Assembly (NCBI GenBank): GCA_946404295.1 | Contig: CAMJDE010000036.1 | Coordinates: forward strand, 1 to 11,475 | DNA length: 11,475 nt | Reading direction: 5' to 3' | Source of the DNA: an uncultured Clostridia bacterium | Lineage (GTDB): Bacteria > Bacillota > Clostridia > Oscillospirales > CAG-272 | Shown here: piece after piece, positions 1 through 5,755 of the stretch | Layout of the letters: each line of letters starts with the position of its first letter | How positions within the stretch are numbered: the first letter of the stretch is position 1 | Notes under the pieces: model-generated | Seen by the model: the letters and a program-made list of their open reading frames with translations, nothing else | Database searches by the model: none | What the model was told of the DNA's origin: nothing | Made by a program: the position numbers and the translations under genes

Positions 1-476
1 TGCGTGATCGAGTCGCCGAGGAACAGGATGCGGTGATCGTATGCGACCGGCTCGATATAGGTCGCGCCGTCGGCGTCGAGGAAGCCGAGCGCACCGCCGC
101 CGTGGTGAGGAAGCCAGAGCGTGACGCGCGTTTCGGCGTAGGGCGCGCCGAGTTGGTCGACCAGCGGGATCCTTACCTCAGTCACGCCTTCTTTTCTCAA
201 ATCGGAGCAGTAGAGCGTCCGGTTGTAGACGCCGTTCAGCCAAACGTCGACCTTATTCCCCCCCGAGAGCATAAACGCGATCTCGCGGGCGTCGGTTCTG
301 AAATCGAGGCGGATGCCGCAAAGAGACTTGCAGCGGTCGCCGAGTTTTTCGGAGCAGGAATACCACCCCGCCTCCTCTTCCTCGGTGAACCGCGAGAACC
401 GCACGCCGCAGTCCTCCTCCCAGATGCGCACCGCTCCGACGGTGATCTTTTTGATCGTTTCAAAATCCGCTCTCAT
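1..476 (-). CDS. SGNH/GDSL hydrolase, N-terminal part (truncated by window edge)
   Basis: The reading frame starts at ATG 476-474 and stays open to the left edge, giving 158 complete codons. A GGGAGGGG ribosome-binding site lies 3-4 bases before the ATG. The last visible residues are ILFLGDSIT, the block I motif of SGNH/GDSL hydrolases, whose Ser is the catalytic nucleophile. The rest of the catalytic domain, including the DxxH block, lies outside the window. The roughly 145 residues before it (RADFETIKKITVGAVRIWEE and onwards, with LDFRTDAREIAFMLSGGNKVDVWLNG) look like an all-beta domain. In related acyl-esterases such a jelly-roll domain precedes the SGNH domain. I see no signal peptide, so a cytoplasmic acyl- or acetyl-esterase acting on a small carbohydrate or lipid ester is the best guess. 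The substrate cannot be read from this fragment. The gene is divergent from the serine ammonia-lyase and has its own TATAAT promoter. Confidence 0.8.
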   Translation of the reverse strand, partial: MRADFETIKKITVGAVRIWEEDCGVRFSRFTEEEEAGWYSCSEKLGDRCKSLCGIRLDFRTDAREIAFMLSGGNKVDVWLNGVYNRTLYCSDLRKEGVTEVRIPLVDQLGAPYAETRVTLWLPHHGGGALGFLDADGATYIEPVAYDHRILFLGDSIT

Positions 477-504
477 AGTCCCCTCCCGGAAGATTTCTTT
501 TCCC

Positions 505-533
505 ATTATAGCACACAACCCACGCCCACGCAA
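505..533 (-). promoter_or_regulatory. Extended -10 promoter of the SGNH hydrolase gene
   Basis: Read on the minus strand, TATAAT at 510-505 is preceded by TG and one base, forming the extended -10 pattern TGnTATAAT. A weak -35 (TTGCGT, 533-528) lies 17 bases upstream. The start codon at 476 is about 29 bases beyond the -10, leaving a leader of roughly 20-25 bases. Confidence 0.6.
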
Positions 534-544
534 GCAAGATAAGC

Positions 545-582
545 AAAAAAGGGGGCTTTTTTTACGAAAAAAACACCTTTTT
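545..582. repeat. Nested A/T-tract inverted repeat between divergent promoters
   Basis: Seven T (557-563) and seven A (567-573) face each other across ACG. They are enclosed by AAAAAGG (546-552) and CCTTTTT (576-582). The A/T runs are centred about 10-12 bases apart, close to one helical turn, which is the pattern of intrinsically bent DNA. The block lies upstream of both divergent promoters, so it could act as an UP element or bend for either. It is unlikely to be a terminator, because no gene ends into it. Confidence 0.4.
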
Positions 583-614
583 CTTCACGGGCGAGATCGA
601 CTTTCCGAAAAGGG

Positions 615-643
615 TGGAAAAACGGTTCGGAACGTGTTATAAT
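615..643 (+). promoter_or_regulatory. Extended -10 promoter of the L-serine ammonia-lyase gene
   Basis: TATAAT at 638-643 is preceded by TGT (TGnTATAAT). The -35 position 17 bases upstream (TGGAAA, 615-620) is poor, as is usual for extended -10 promoters. An 8-base palindrome GAACGTTC at 650-657 falls at the expected transcription start. The start codon is at 675. Confidence 0.6.
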
Positions 644-674
644 AAGAGCGAACGTTCTTCTCTGTGAGGCGATT

Positions 675-1895
675 ATGAAAAACGACAAAAAGATGTCCTC
701 GATCCGCGAACTGTATCGGATAGGTCGCGGTCCGTCCAGTTCCCACACGATGGGACCGGAGCGCGCCTGCCTGCAAATGAAAAAGAAATATCCCGAAGCC
801 GACGGCTATCGGGTCACGCTTTACGGTTCGCTTGCTATGACCGGGGCGGGTCACGGCACCGATCGCGTGATCCGCGAAACGCTGTCTCCCATGACGGGAG
901 ACGTGGTTTTCGACCGAAAAACGCCCACCGAACGCCACCCGAATATGATGGACTTTACCCTTTTCAAAAACGGAAAGGAACTGTCGACCGAGCGGATATG
1001 GAGCATCGGGGGCGTCGCGATTTTCCCCGACTGTGAAGAACGCGGCGAAGGGGTCTACCCTCTTTCGACGTTTCGCGATATTGCGCGGAAATGTACCGAA
1101 AAGAACGTCCGGCTCTGGCAGTACGCCGAAGCGATCGAAGGCGACGAACTCTTCCCTTATCTCGAAAAGGTCTGGGAAACGATGAAAGCGTCGATCGAGC
1201 GCGGTCTTTCGGTCCGGGGGATTCTGCCCGGAGGGCTTGGCACCGAACGGCGCGCGCAGATTATCTATCAGAAGAAACACATTGACGAATCCCCGCAAAC
1301 GCGGGAGAACCGTCTTGTCTCGTCCTACGCCTTCGCGGTCGGGGAGGAGAACGCGGCGGGCGGGGTGATCGTGACGGCGCCGACCTGCGGTTCTTCGGGC
1401 GTGCTTCCCGCCGTGCTTCGCTACATGCAGGAATCGCGCGGCTTTTCGGACGAAGAGATCCTCCGTGCGCTTGCAGCGGCGGGCGTGATCGGCAACCTGA
1501 TCAAAACCAACGCCTCGATCAGCGGCGCGGAATGCGGGTGTCAAGCCGAGATCGGCTCTGCCTGCTCGATGGCGGCGGCGGCTCTCGCCGAACTGTTCGG
1601 CATGGGGTTCGACCAGATCGACTACGCCGCGGAGGTGGCGATGGAGCATCACCTCGGTCTGACCTGCGATCCGATCGGCGGGCTCGTGCAGATCCCGTGC
1701 ATCGAACGGAACGCCGTCGCGGCGATGCGCGCGATCAACGCGCTTTCGCTCGCCAATTTCCTTGCCGACTCCCACAAGATCAGTTTTGATCTGGTCGTGA
1801 AAACGATGTACAACACGGGAACCGACCTGCCGCTCGGCTACCGCGAGACCTCGTCGGGCGGTTTGGCGAAATACTACCCGATCGAAAAGAACTGA
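675..1895 (+). CDS. sdaA: L-serine ammonia-lyase, single-chain, [4Fe-4S]-dependent
   Basis: A protein of 406 residues that deaminates L-serine to pyruvate and ammonia using a 4Fe-4S cluster rather than PLP. The N-terminal beta domain (about 8-160) carries the family signature GRGPSSSHTMGP at 18-28. The C-terminal alpha domain (about 175-400) has APTCGSSGVLPAVL (235-248), ECGCQAEIGSACSMAAAALAE (286-306) and LTCDPIGGLVQIPCIERNAV (329-348). Cys289, Cys331 and Cys342 are spaced 42 and 11 apart. As I recall, that equals the spacing of the cluster ligands Cys343/385/396 in the Legionella enzyme, so they are the likely ligands. The chain is about 50 residues shorter than E. coli SdaA. It ends ...KYYPIEKN, without the C-terminal cysteine that plugs the Legionella active site. 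The start at 675 is favoured over Met7 because GAGG lies 5 bases before it. The gene is monocistronic, with its own promoter and terminator. Confidence 0.96.
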   Translation: MKNDKKMSSIRELYRIGRGPSSSHTMGPERACLQMKKKYPEADGYRVTLYGSLAMTGAGHGTDRVIRETLSPMTGDVVFDRKTPTERHPNMMDFTLFKNGKELSTERIWSIGGVAIFPDCEERGEGVYPLSTFRDIARKCTEKNVRLWQYAEAIEGDELFPYLEKVWETMKASIERGLSVRGILPGGLGTERRAQIIYQKKHIDESPQTRENRLVSSYAFAVGEENAAGGVIVTAPTCGSSGVLPAVLRYMQESRGFSDEEILRALAAAGVIGNLIKTNASISGAECGCQAEIGSACSMAAAALAELFGMGFDQIDYAAEVAMEHHLGLTCDPIGGLVQIPCIERNAVAAMRAINALSLANFLADSHKISFDLVVKTMYNTGTDLPLGYRETSSGGLAKYYPIEKN

Positions 1896-1902
1896 ACGTA
1901 CG

Positions 1903-1949
1903 ACAAAAGGCGGGAGCGAAATTCGCTCCCGCCTTTTGTTTTTGTTTTT
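1903..1949 (+). terminator. Strong intrinsic terminator after the serine ammonia-lyase gene
   Basis: Positions 1904-1918 and 1924-1938 form a perfect 15-bp stem around the loop AAATT. It is followed on the plus strand by a T-rich tail, TTTTGTTTTTGTTTTTC. It begins 8 bases after the stop codon. On the minus strand the same hairpin ends in only four T, but it directly follows the stop of the convergent phosphoesterase gene at 1949. It may therefore terminate both transcripts. Confidence 0.93.
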
Positions 1950-4489
1950 CAATCTCCGACGCCCGACGCCAGATATTTGGCTTGGATCGCGTCGGCGGAA
2001 AGGACCGACGAATAGATATTCATCGCCCGGATCTCTCCGTTCATAAAGCGGTCCCCGATGCCATAGAGCGCCGAGTCGCCGCCGACGGCAAGGAACTGCG
2101 AACTCTCCTTGAGCGGGAACCAGACCTTACCCGTTTGGCTCTTGGTCGCGGCGAGTTCGCCGTTGACGTAGAAGCGGATGACGCTGCCGTCGTAGGTGCC
2201 GACGAGGTGAACGGTCTCACCGCAGGGGATCGACGCGCCCGCGCCGTAGTAGTCGCCGTTGCTGCCGTTCATAATATAGAGGTACAGATACGCCTTTCCG
2301 TCCGCGTTGTATTCCAGACCTAAACCGCCCGTTTCCTGGTTGGACGCGAGATTGACGTAGCGGGTACCGTCGTATTTCGCCGTCACGGTCCCGTTGCCGA
2401 GGACAGTTTCCGACACCCGTCCGATCCACTCGAAGGTAACTCCGGTCTCCAGCACGTCGTAGTAGTCGGCGATCCCGTCCCAGCGGTAGGCGTCGTCGCC
2501 GTCGAAACTTGCGTAATAGCCGCCTTCTCCGTCGCTTGTGACCGTCGGCTCGCCAAGCGCCGTCAGCGCCTCGCCCGTAAGCAGATCGCGCGCGACGCCC
2601 TCGTTATCGAACCCGAACGAAAAGACGTCGGGGGCGGGGTTGCCGCCGTTATCCGAGAGGGTACGTACGGCGAGCGTCAACGGATCGCTCATCACGCCGT
2701 ACGCGTTATAGGCGTAGACGCGGACGGTATAATCGACGTCGGGATCAAGACCCGAGAAGGACGCCGTGATCTCGGGAAGCGGGTATTTCTGCTGCCCACC
2801 CTGCCGGTAGACGGTATGGACGATTTCCCCGCCCTGCAGTACGTCCGCGCGGTAACTCCGCACGTAGTCGGGGCAGCTCGCGTTCGGGATCGAGACGCGG
2901 ATCGACTCGTCGGATACCGAAAGAAGGGTCAGGGGCTCGGAGAAGGTCGGGGCTTCGGAGCTCGCCTTGCGCTCGGAGGTGAAGGTGAAGTTCTCGGGGT
3001 CCCCGATCGAGTCGATGACGACCGGCTCGAATAAGAACCGGTCCGCCTCCGCGTCGTAGTACCGGAGCCGGATCGCGTTGTTTCGGTCGACCTCGACGAT
3101 GGTATAGACCGAAGCGTACCACTCGGCGTGTTCAAAGTATCTGCCCAGCATCACGTACTGATACCCGCCGTGCAGATCCCGCCGGAAGTAACTGCCGCGG
3201 GTCGTGCCGTCGCCGGTGTAAAACGGACTGTCGTCGTAGGCGAGCGTCCCGGTGTTGATCGCGGTAAAATTGCCCTGCCACACCGACTCGGGATCGCAAG
3301 CCGGCGCGTGCGTATGCCCCGACATGTAGACGACCTGCGGGTATTTATCGAGGACCGCTCCGATATCGTCGGTGGGATAGTTGCTCTCCCTTATACTGCC
3401 GAGACAAGTTTCCCAGACCGGCACGTGACCGAAAACGAAGATGGGCTTCTTCCCCGTCGGGTCGCTTGCCGCCGCCGCGGCGATCTGCTCATCGAGCCAC
3501 GCCGTCTTCGACTGTGAGAAGCCGCGCCCGCCTTTGGCGTCGGGGCTGAACCCGATAAAGGTGAAACCGTTGATGACGTTGACGCTGTCGACGTCATAGC
3601 CGAAATAGTCTTCAAACCGGTTATAGGTCGTGGAGAAAGACGAATTGTTCGAGACCGAATCCTCTCCGGGATTTCGGAACTCGTGATTTCCGAGGCAGGC
3701 GAGCAGCGCCGTTTCCGGGCGAAGATTCGCGTTTGCGACGTCGAAAAACGCGTCGTATTGCCTGGTCGTTCCCTCGTCGGTATAGTCGCCGACAAGAACG
3801 ACGGCGTCGAGCAGATCGTACGCTTCCCCATCCGCGTAACCGTAGGAGGACGTGAACAAACGTTCGGTCACAAGAGAGGCGTGCTCGACCTCTTCGGTCG
3901 TCGCCTTCTCCGACGCGCCGGCGTCGTTCATCACGCGCGTATGCACGTCGGACGTCAGGGCGAAGCGCAGAACCGGGATAAAGTCGCCGCGGTCGACGGC
4001 GAAGGCGTAGCGGACGCCGGTGCTCTTCGCGTCGGAATAGCGGATCCCCGCGCCGTCCTCGACGAAGGCGCGGACGTTGATCTTGTCACCGTAGGACGCC
4101 TTCGGAATATCGGTCATCTTGACCGCCGCCCAGTAGCGTCCGGCGGGAGCGGGAACAGGTTTGCCGTCGGCTGTGATCGACGAATAGACAACGGCGGTAT
4201 CCTGCACCGAGCAATCGGCGCCGCCGACCGTCGGGTTCTCGTTCGTGCGTGAGAACACGAACCCCACGCGGCTGTAATCGAGCGAGCCGACCGTGAAAAC
4301 GAAACGCAGAGCGGTGCTCTCGCTGTCGATCGTATCGGATAAAACCGTCTGAAAACCGAGATCCGCGATCTCCTCCTCCGGCGCCCCGGCGGACGCGACG
4401 GCGAAGAGCAAAAGAAGCATAAAGACAAAGAGCGCCCCGGTAAAAAACAAAACGAGCGGGATCTTCCGTCCATACGATCGAACAAACAT
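1949..4489 (-). CDS. Membrane-anchored or secreted metallophosphoesterase with FN3-like and LamG-like domains
   Basis: A protein of 846 residues starting at ATG 4489. The start is supported by AAAGGGAG upstream. A longer in-frame reading to 4678 would run through the promoter and is rejected. Residues 10-33 form one hydrophobic segment, followed by ASAGA, which fits a signal peptide or membrane anchor. Residues about 45-170 form a beta-rich domain I do not recognise. A calcineurin-like phosphoesterase domain follows (about 172-480) with the metal-ligand motifs DVH (181-183), GDYTDEG (234-240), GNHE (267-270), GH (354-355) and GHTH (391-394). An FN3-like domain lies at about 515-610 and a LamG/concanavalin-like domain at about 620-840 (FEWIGRV, HLVGTYDGS, IRFYVNGELAAT). 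I infer hydrolysis of an extracellular phosphomonoester or diester, with the C-terminal domains binding glycan or another surface ligand. The substrate is unknown. No LPxTG sorting signal is present. The gene appears monocistronic. Confidence 0.92.
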   Translation of the reverse strand: MFVRSYGRKIPLVLFFTGALFVFMLLLLFAVASAGAPEEEIADLGFQTVLSDTIDSESTALRFVFTVGSLDYSRVGFVFSRTNENPTVGGADCSVQDTAVVYSSITADGKPVPAPAGRYWAAVKMTDIPKASYGDKINVRAFVEDGAGIRYSDAKSTGVRYAFAVDRGDFIPVLRFALTSDVHTRVMNDAGASEKATTEEVEHASLVTERLFTSSYGYADGEAYDLLDAVVLVGDYTDEGTTRQYDAFFDVANANLRPETALLACLGNHEFRNPGEDSVSNNSSFSTTYNRFEDYFGYDVDSVNVINGFTFIGFSPDAKGGRGFSQSKTAWLDEQIAAAAASDPTGKKPIFVFGHVPVWETCLGSIRESNYPTDDIGAVLDKYPQVVYMSGHTHAPACDPESVWQGNFTAINTGTLAYDDSPFYTGDGTTRGSYFRRDLHGGYQYVMLGRYFEHAEWYASVYTIVEVDRNNAIRLRYYDAEADRFLFEPVVIDSIGDPENFTFTSERKASSEAPTFSEPLTLLSVSDESIRVSIPNASCPDYVRSYRADVLQGGEIVHTVYRQGGQQKYPLPEITASFSGLDPDVDYTVRVYAYNAYGVMSDPLTLAVRTLSDNGGNPAPDVFSFGFDNEGVARDLLTGEALTALGEPTVTSDGEGGYYASFDGDDAYRWDGIADYYDVLETGVTFEWIGRVSETVLGNGTVTAKYDGTRYVNLASNQETGGLGLEYNADGKAYLYLYIMNGSNGDYYGAGASIPCGETVHLVGTYDGSVIRFYVNGELAATKSQTGKVWFPLKESSQFLAVGGDSALYGIGDRFMNGEIRAMNIYSSVLSADAIQAKYLASGVGD

Positions 4490-4540
4490 AGAAAACTCCC
4501 TTTCGGAACGAGATTCGAAACGTTCAAAATATGATAAATT

Positions 4541-4569
4541 ATTATATAACGCCGCCCCGAAAAAAGCAA
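4541..4569 (-). promoter_or_regulatory. Promoter of the metallophosphoesterase gene
   Basis: Minus-strand TATAAT (4546-4541) lies 17 bases from TTGCTT (4569-4564). The -10 is about 50 bases before the ATG at 4489, leaving a leader of roughly 45 bases. No regulatory RNA is evident in the leader. Confidence 0.65.
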
Positions 4570-4957
4570 TACGCGCGCGCGGAGCGGCGCCAAAACGGCG
4601 GCGTAAAGAGGGGCTTTGACCGGGTGTTCTTTCTTGCAAACCGCGAAGAAAAGCAAGGTGAGAACCGACGGGAGCCAAGCGTTGCGAACGCGCCGAAAAA
4701 AAGCAAAAGGGCGGTTTTTCGCGCAGTTCGACCGAAAAATGCCTTCGGTATTCTGCACAGTTTTGAAGCCGGATTTTTGTTCAGGATGCCCTTTTGTGGT
4801 ACAGACGCCGAAAGGAACCGTCACGGGGACAGATCGACTGCGCGCGCTTGCGCCCGAACGTGTGAAAAGGAGAGCTGCATAGACGCACAAGCGCAGAAAG
4901 CGACCGCGGGAGCGGTCGTTCTCGGTGCAGGATCGCATAACCGGGAACCAGAACCAA
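4570..4957. other. Intergenic stretch with no recognisable gene
   Basis: Between the phosphoesterase promoter and the terminator of the four-helix-bundle gene I find no convincing coding frame. The open frames on either strand have no good ribosome-binding site, low-complexity composition and no family resemblance. I looked for RNase P, tmRNA, SRP RNA and 6S-like hallmarks and saw none. Two small hairpins can be drawn: CGACCGC (4901-4907) with GCGGTCG (4912-4918) around GGGA, and a looser one near 4708-4747. The stretch could be decayed coding sequence or hold an unrecognised small RNA. Confidence 0.5.
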
Positions 4958-4960
4958 TAA

Positions 4961-4986
4961 AGAGCGCGCCCAAAGGGGCACGCTCT
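4961..4986 (-). terminator. Hairpin after the four-helix-bundle gene, probable terminator
   Basis: AGAGCG and GCCC (4961-4971) pair with GGGC and CGCTCT (4976-4986) with one mismatch and an AAAG loop. In the minus direction it lies 45 bases after the stop at 5032 and is followed by TTTATTGGTTCTGG, a weak U-tract. On the plus strand it is followed by CTTTGTTTC, so it may work both ways. Confidence 0.55.
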
Positions 4987-5031
4987 CTTTGTTTCACGTT
5001 AAGTAAAAAAGAAATAACGAGGTCATTTGAT

Positions 5032-5394
5032 TCATTTAGCGCTTTTTTCATTTAAGTTTGCTTTCGCTGTATTAATTGAAGAAACAAGTAATCGGCGAAT
5101 GGACCCGCAATCATGCAGCAAAGGAGAAACGGTTTCAGCGATACATATTTCTGCTTTCGACAGCAATTCCAGCCAGTATTCCGTTTCGTAACACTCTTTG
5201 AGAGCAATCTGCAATTTGGCGATAAAGTCCGGTTTGCTATGCGCATAGTTGGCTTCCCTGATATTTGCGCCGATACTTGTTGCCGAGCGCTCCAACTGAT
5301 TCATAAGTGAGTAATGTCCATTGATTCCGTCACAAAGTTTGAGAATACTTACCGCGAAATCCATCGAACAATCGGAAAGTTTTCTTTCAGACAC
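5032..5394 (-). CDS. Four-helix-bundle protein of the 23S rRNA intervening-sequence protein (IVP) family
   Basis: A protein of 120 residues starting at GTG 5394. The start is chosen because GAGGTGAT lies 4 bases before it. A longer in-frame reading from ATG 5460 would begin inside the hairpin-repeat array and add residues with no family resemblance. The core, NQLERSATSIGANIREANYA followed by DFIAKLQIALKECYETEYWLELL, is the hallmark of the IVP/four-helix-bundle family. Members were first seen inside intervening sequences of 23S rRNA genes, are often scattered in genomes, and resemble Avd of diversity-generating retroelements. Function is unproven; nucleic-acid binding is plausible. By hand count G+C is about 38% over 5341-5400 and 47% over 5101-5160, against about 63% in a sample of the phosphoesterase gene (2881-2940). 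This suggests horizontal acquisition. It stands alone between unrelated genes, next to the GGTGAAATC array. Confidence 0.88.
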   Translation of the reverse strand: MSERKLSDCSMDFAVSILKLCDGINGHYSLMNQLERSATSIGANIREANYAHSKPDFIAKLQIALKECYETEYWLELLSKAEICIAETVSPLLHDCGSIRRLLVSSINTAKANLNEKSAK

Positions 5395-5412
5395 TGTTAT
5401 CACCTCGAATAA

Positions 5413-5441
5413 AGAATAGTATGAAGAATAATCGTCTGCAA
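5413..5441 (-). promoter_or_regulatory. Possible promoter of the four-helix-bundle gene
   Basis: Minus-strand TTGCAG (5441-5436) and TATTCT (5418-5413) are 17 bases apart. Transcription would start just before the GAGGTGAT ribosome-binding site, giving a very short leader. The -35 lies two bases from the first GGTGAAATC unit, so the array forms the upstream boundary of the promoter. Confidence 0.35.
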
Positions 5442-5442
5442 T

Positions 5443-5622
5443 GGTGAAATCGCGGCGCAAGCCGCGGTGAAATCTTCGGACTCATGTCCTCAGGTGAAAT
5501 CGTTCGCTTCGCTCACGGTGAAATTAAATCCGTCCCTAACACCCGCACGAAGTGCGGATTTCACCCCGAAGGGATTTCACCGCACGGCAGCGCGATTTCT
5601 CCCGTCCGTAAGGACGGATTTA
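5443..5622. repeat. GGTGAAATC hairpin array with central inversion
   Basis: Forward units GGTGAAATC occur at 5443-5451, 5466-5474 and 5493-5501, and GGTGAAATT at 5517-5525. Inverted units GATTTCACC follow at 5557-5565 and 5573-5581, with GATTTCTCC at 5594-5602 (one mismatch). Short palindromes with unrelated sequences lie between the units. They are CGCGGC/GCCGCG with loop GCAA (5451-5466), GGAC/GTCC with loop TCAT (5478-5489), a weak GC/GC hairpin with loop TTC (5506-5512), CCGCAC/GTGCGG with loop GAA (5543-5557), CCC/GGG with loop GAA (5565-5573), and CCGTCC/GGACGG with loop GTAA (5602-5617). An 11-base inverted repeat TAAATCCGTCC (5525-5535) / GGACGGATTTA (5612-5622) joins the middle to the right end. 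The 9-base core is conserved while hairpin stems vary, as expected of a REP-like or hairpin-dependent element. Confidence 0.85.
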
Positions 5623-5625
5623 GTT

Positions 5626-5664
5626 GAAAGAAACCTGATTTGTCAGCCAAATCAGGTTTCTTTC
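5626..5664 (-). terminator. Terminator after tRNA-Leu
   Basis: A perfect 16-bp stem, GAAAGAAACCTGATTT (5626-5641) with AAATCAGGTTTCTTTC (5649-5664), encloses a 7-base loop. It begins two bases beyond the tRNA 3' end in the minus direction. The T-rich 3' arm supplies the U-rich stretch. It most likely ends the ECF S component / HAD phosphatase / tRNA-Leu transcript. Confidence 0.8.
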
Positions 5665-5665
5665 G

Positions 5666-5748
5666 TGGTGCGCCCGACAGGACTTGAACCTGCACCTTTT
5701 CAGACCGGAACCTAAATCCGGCGCGTCTGCCAATTCCGCCACGGGCGC
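5666..5748 (-). tRNA. trnL: tRNA-Leu (anticodon UAG)
   Basis: On the minus strand the acceptor stem GCGCCCG (5748-5742) pairs with CGGGCGC (5676-5670), followed by A and an encoded CCA (5668-5666). The D-arm TGGCGGAATTGGCAGACGC is typical of leucine tRNAs. The anticodon stem CCGGA/TCCGG encloses the loop TTTAGGT, so the anticodon is TAG, reading CUN codons. The T-arm has GCAGG, TTCAAGT and CCTGT. The variable arm is short for a class II tRNA, a 3-bp stem with a GAAA loop. The 5' end is 7 bases after the stop codon of the HAD phosphatase gene and no separate promoter is visible, so it is probably processed from the upstream mRNA. Confidence 0.97.
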
Positions 5749-5755
5749 GGATTGT

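Noticed and set aside
585..1952. Long minus-strand open frame (455 codons) opposite the serine ammonia-lyase gene
   Set aside because: It mirrors a clearly conserved enzyme, has Arg/His-rich composition without motifs, and spans the promoter and terminator. Such shadows are common in GC-rich DNA.
4531..5055. Plus-strand open frame of 174 codons and other frames in the 4490-5031 gap
   Set aside because: No ribosome-binding site, overlap with the promoter and terminator hairpin, composition unlike the real genes, no recognisable domain.
5443..5602. CRISPR array
   Set aside because: The repeated core is only 9 bases, the intervening sequences are palindromic, the orientation flips half-way and no cas gene is present.
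5467..5715. Plus-strand open frame of 82 codons across the array and tRNA
   Set aside because: It reads through the hairpin array, the terminator and the antisense strand of tRNA-Leu, so it is not a gene.
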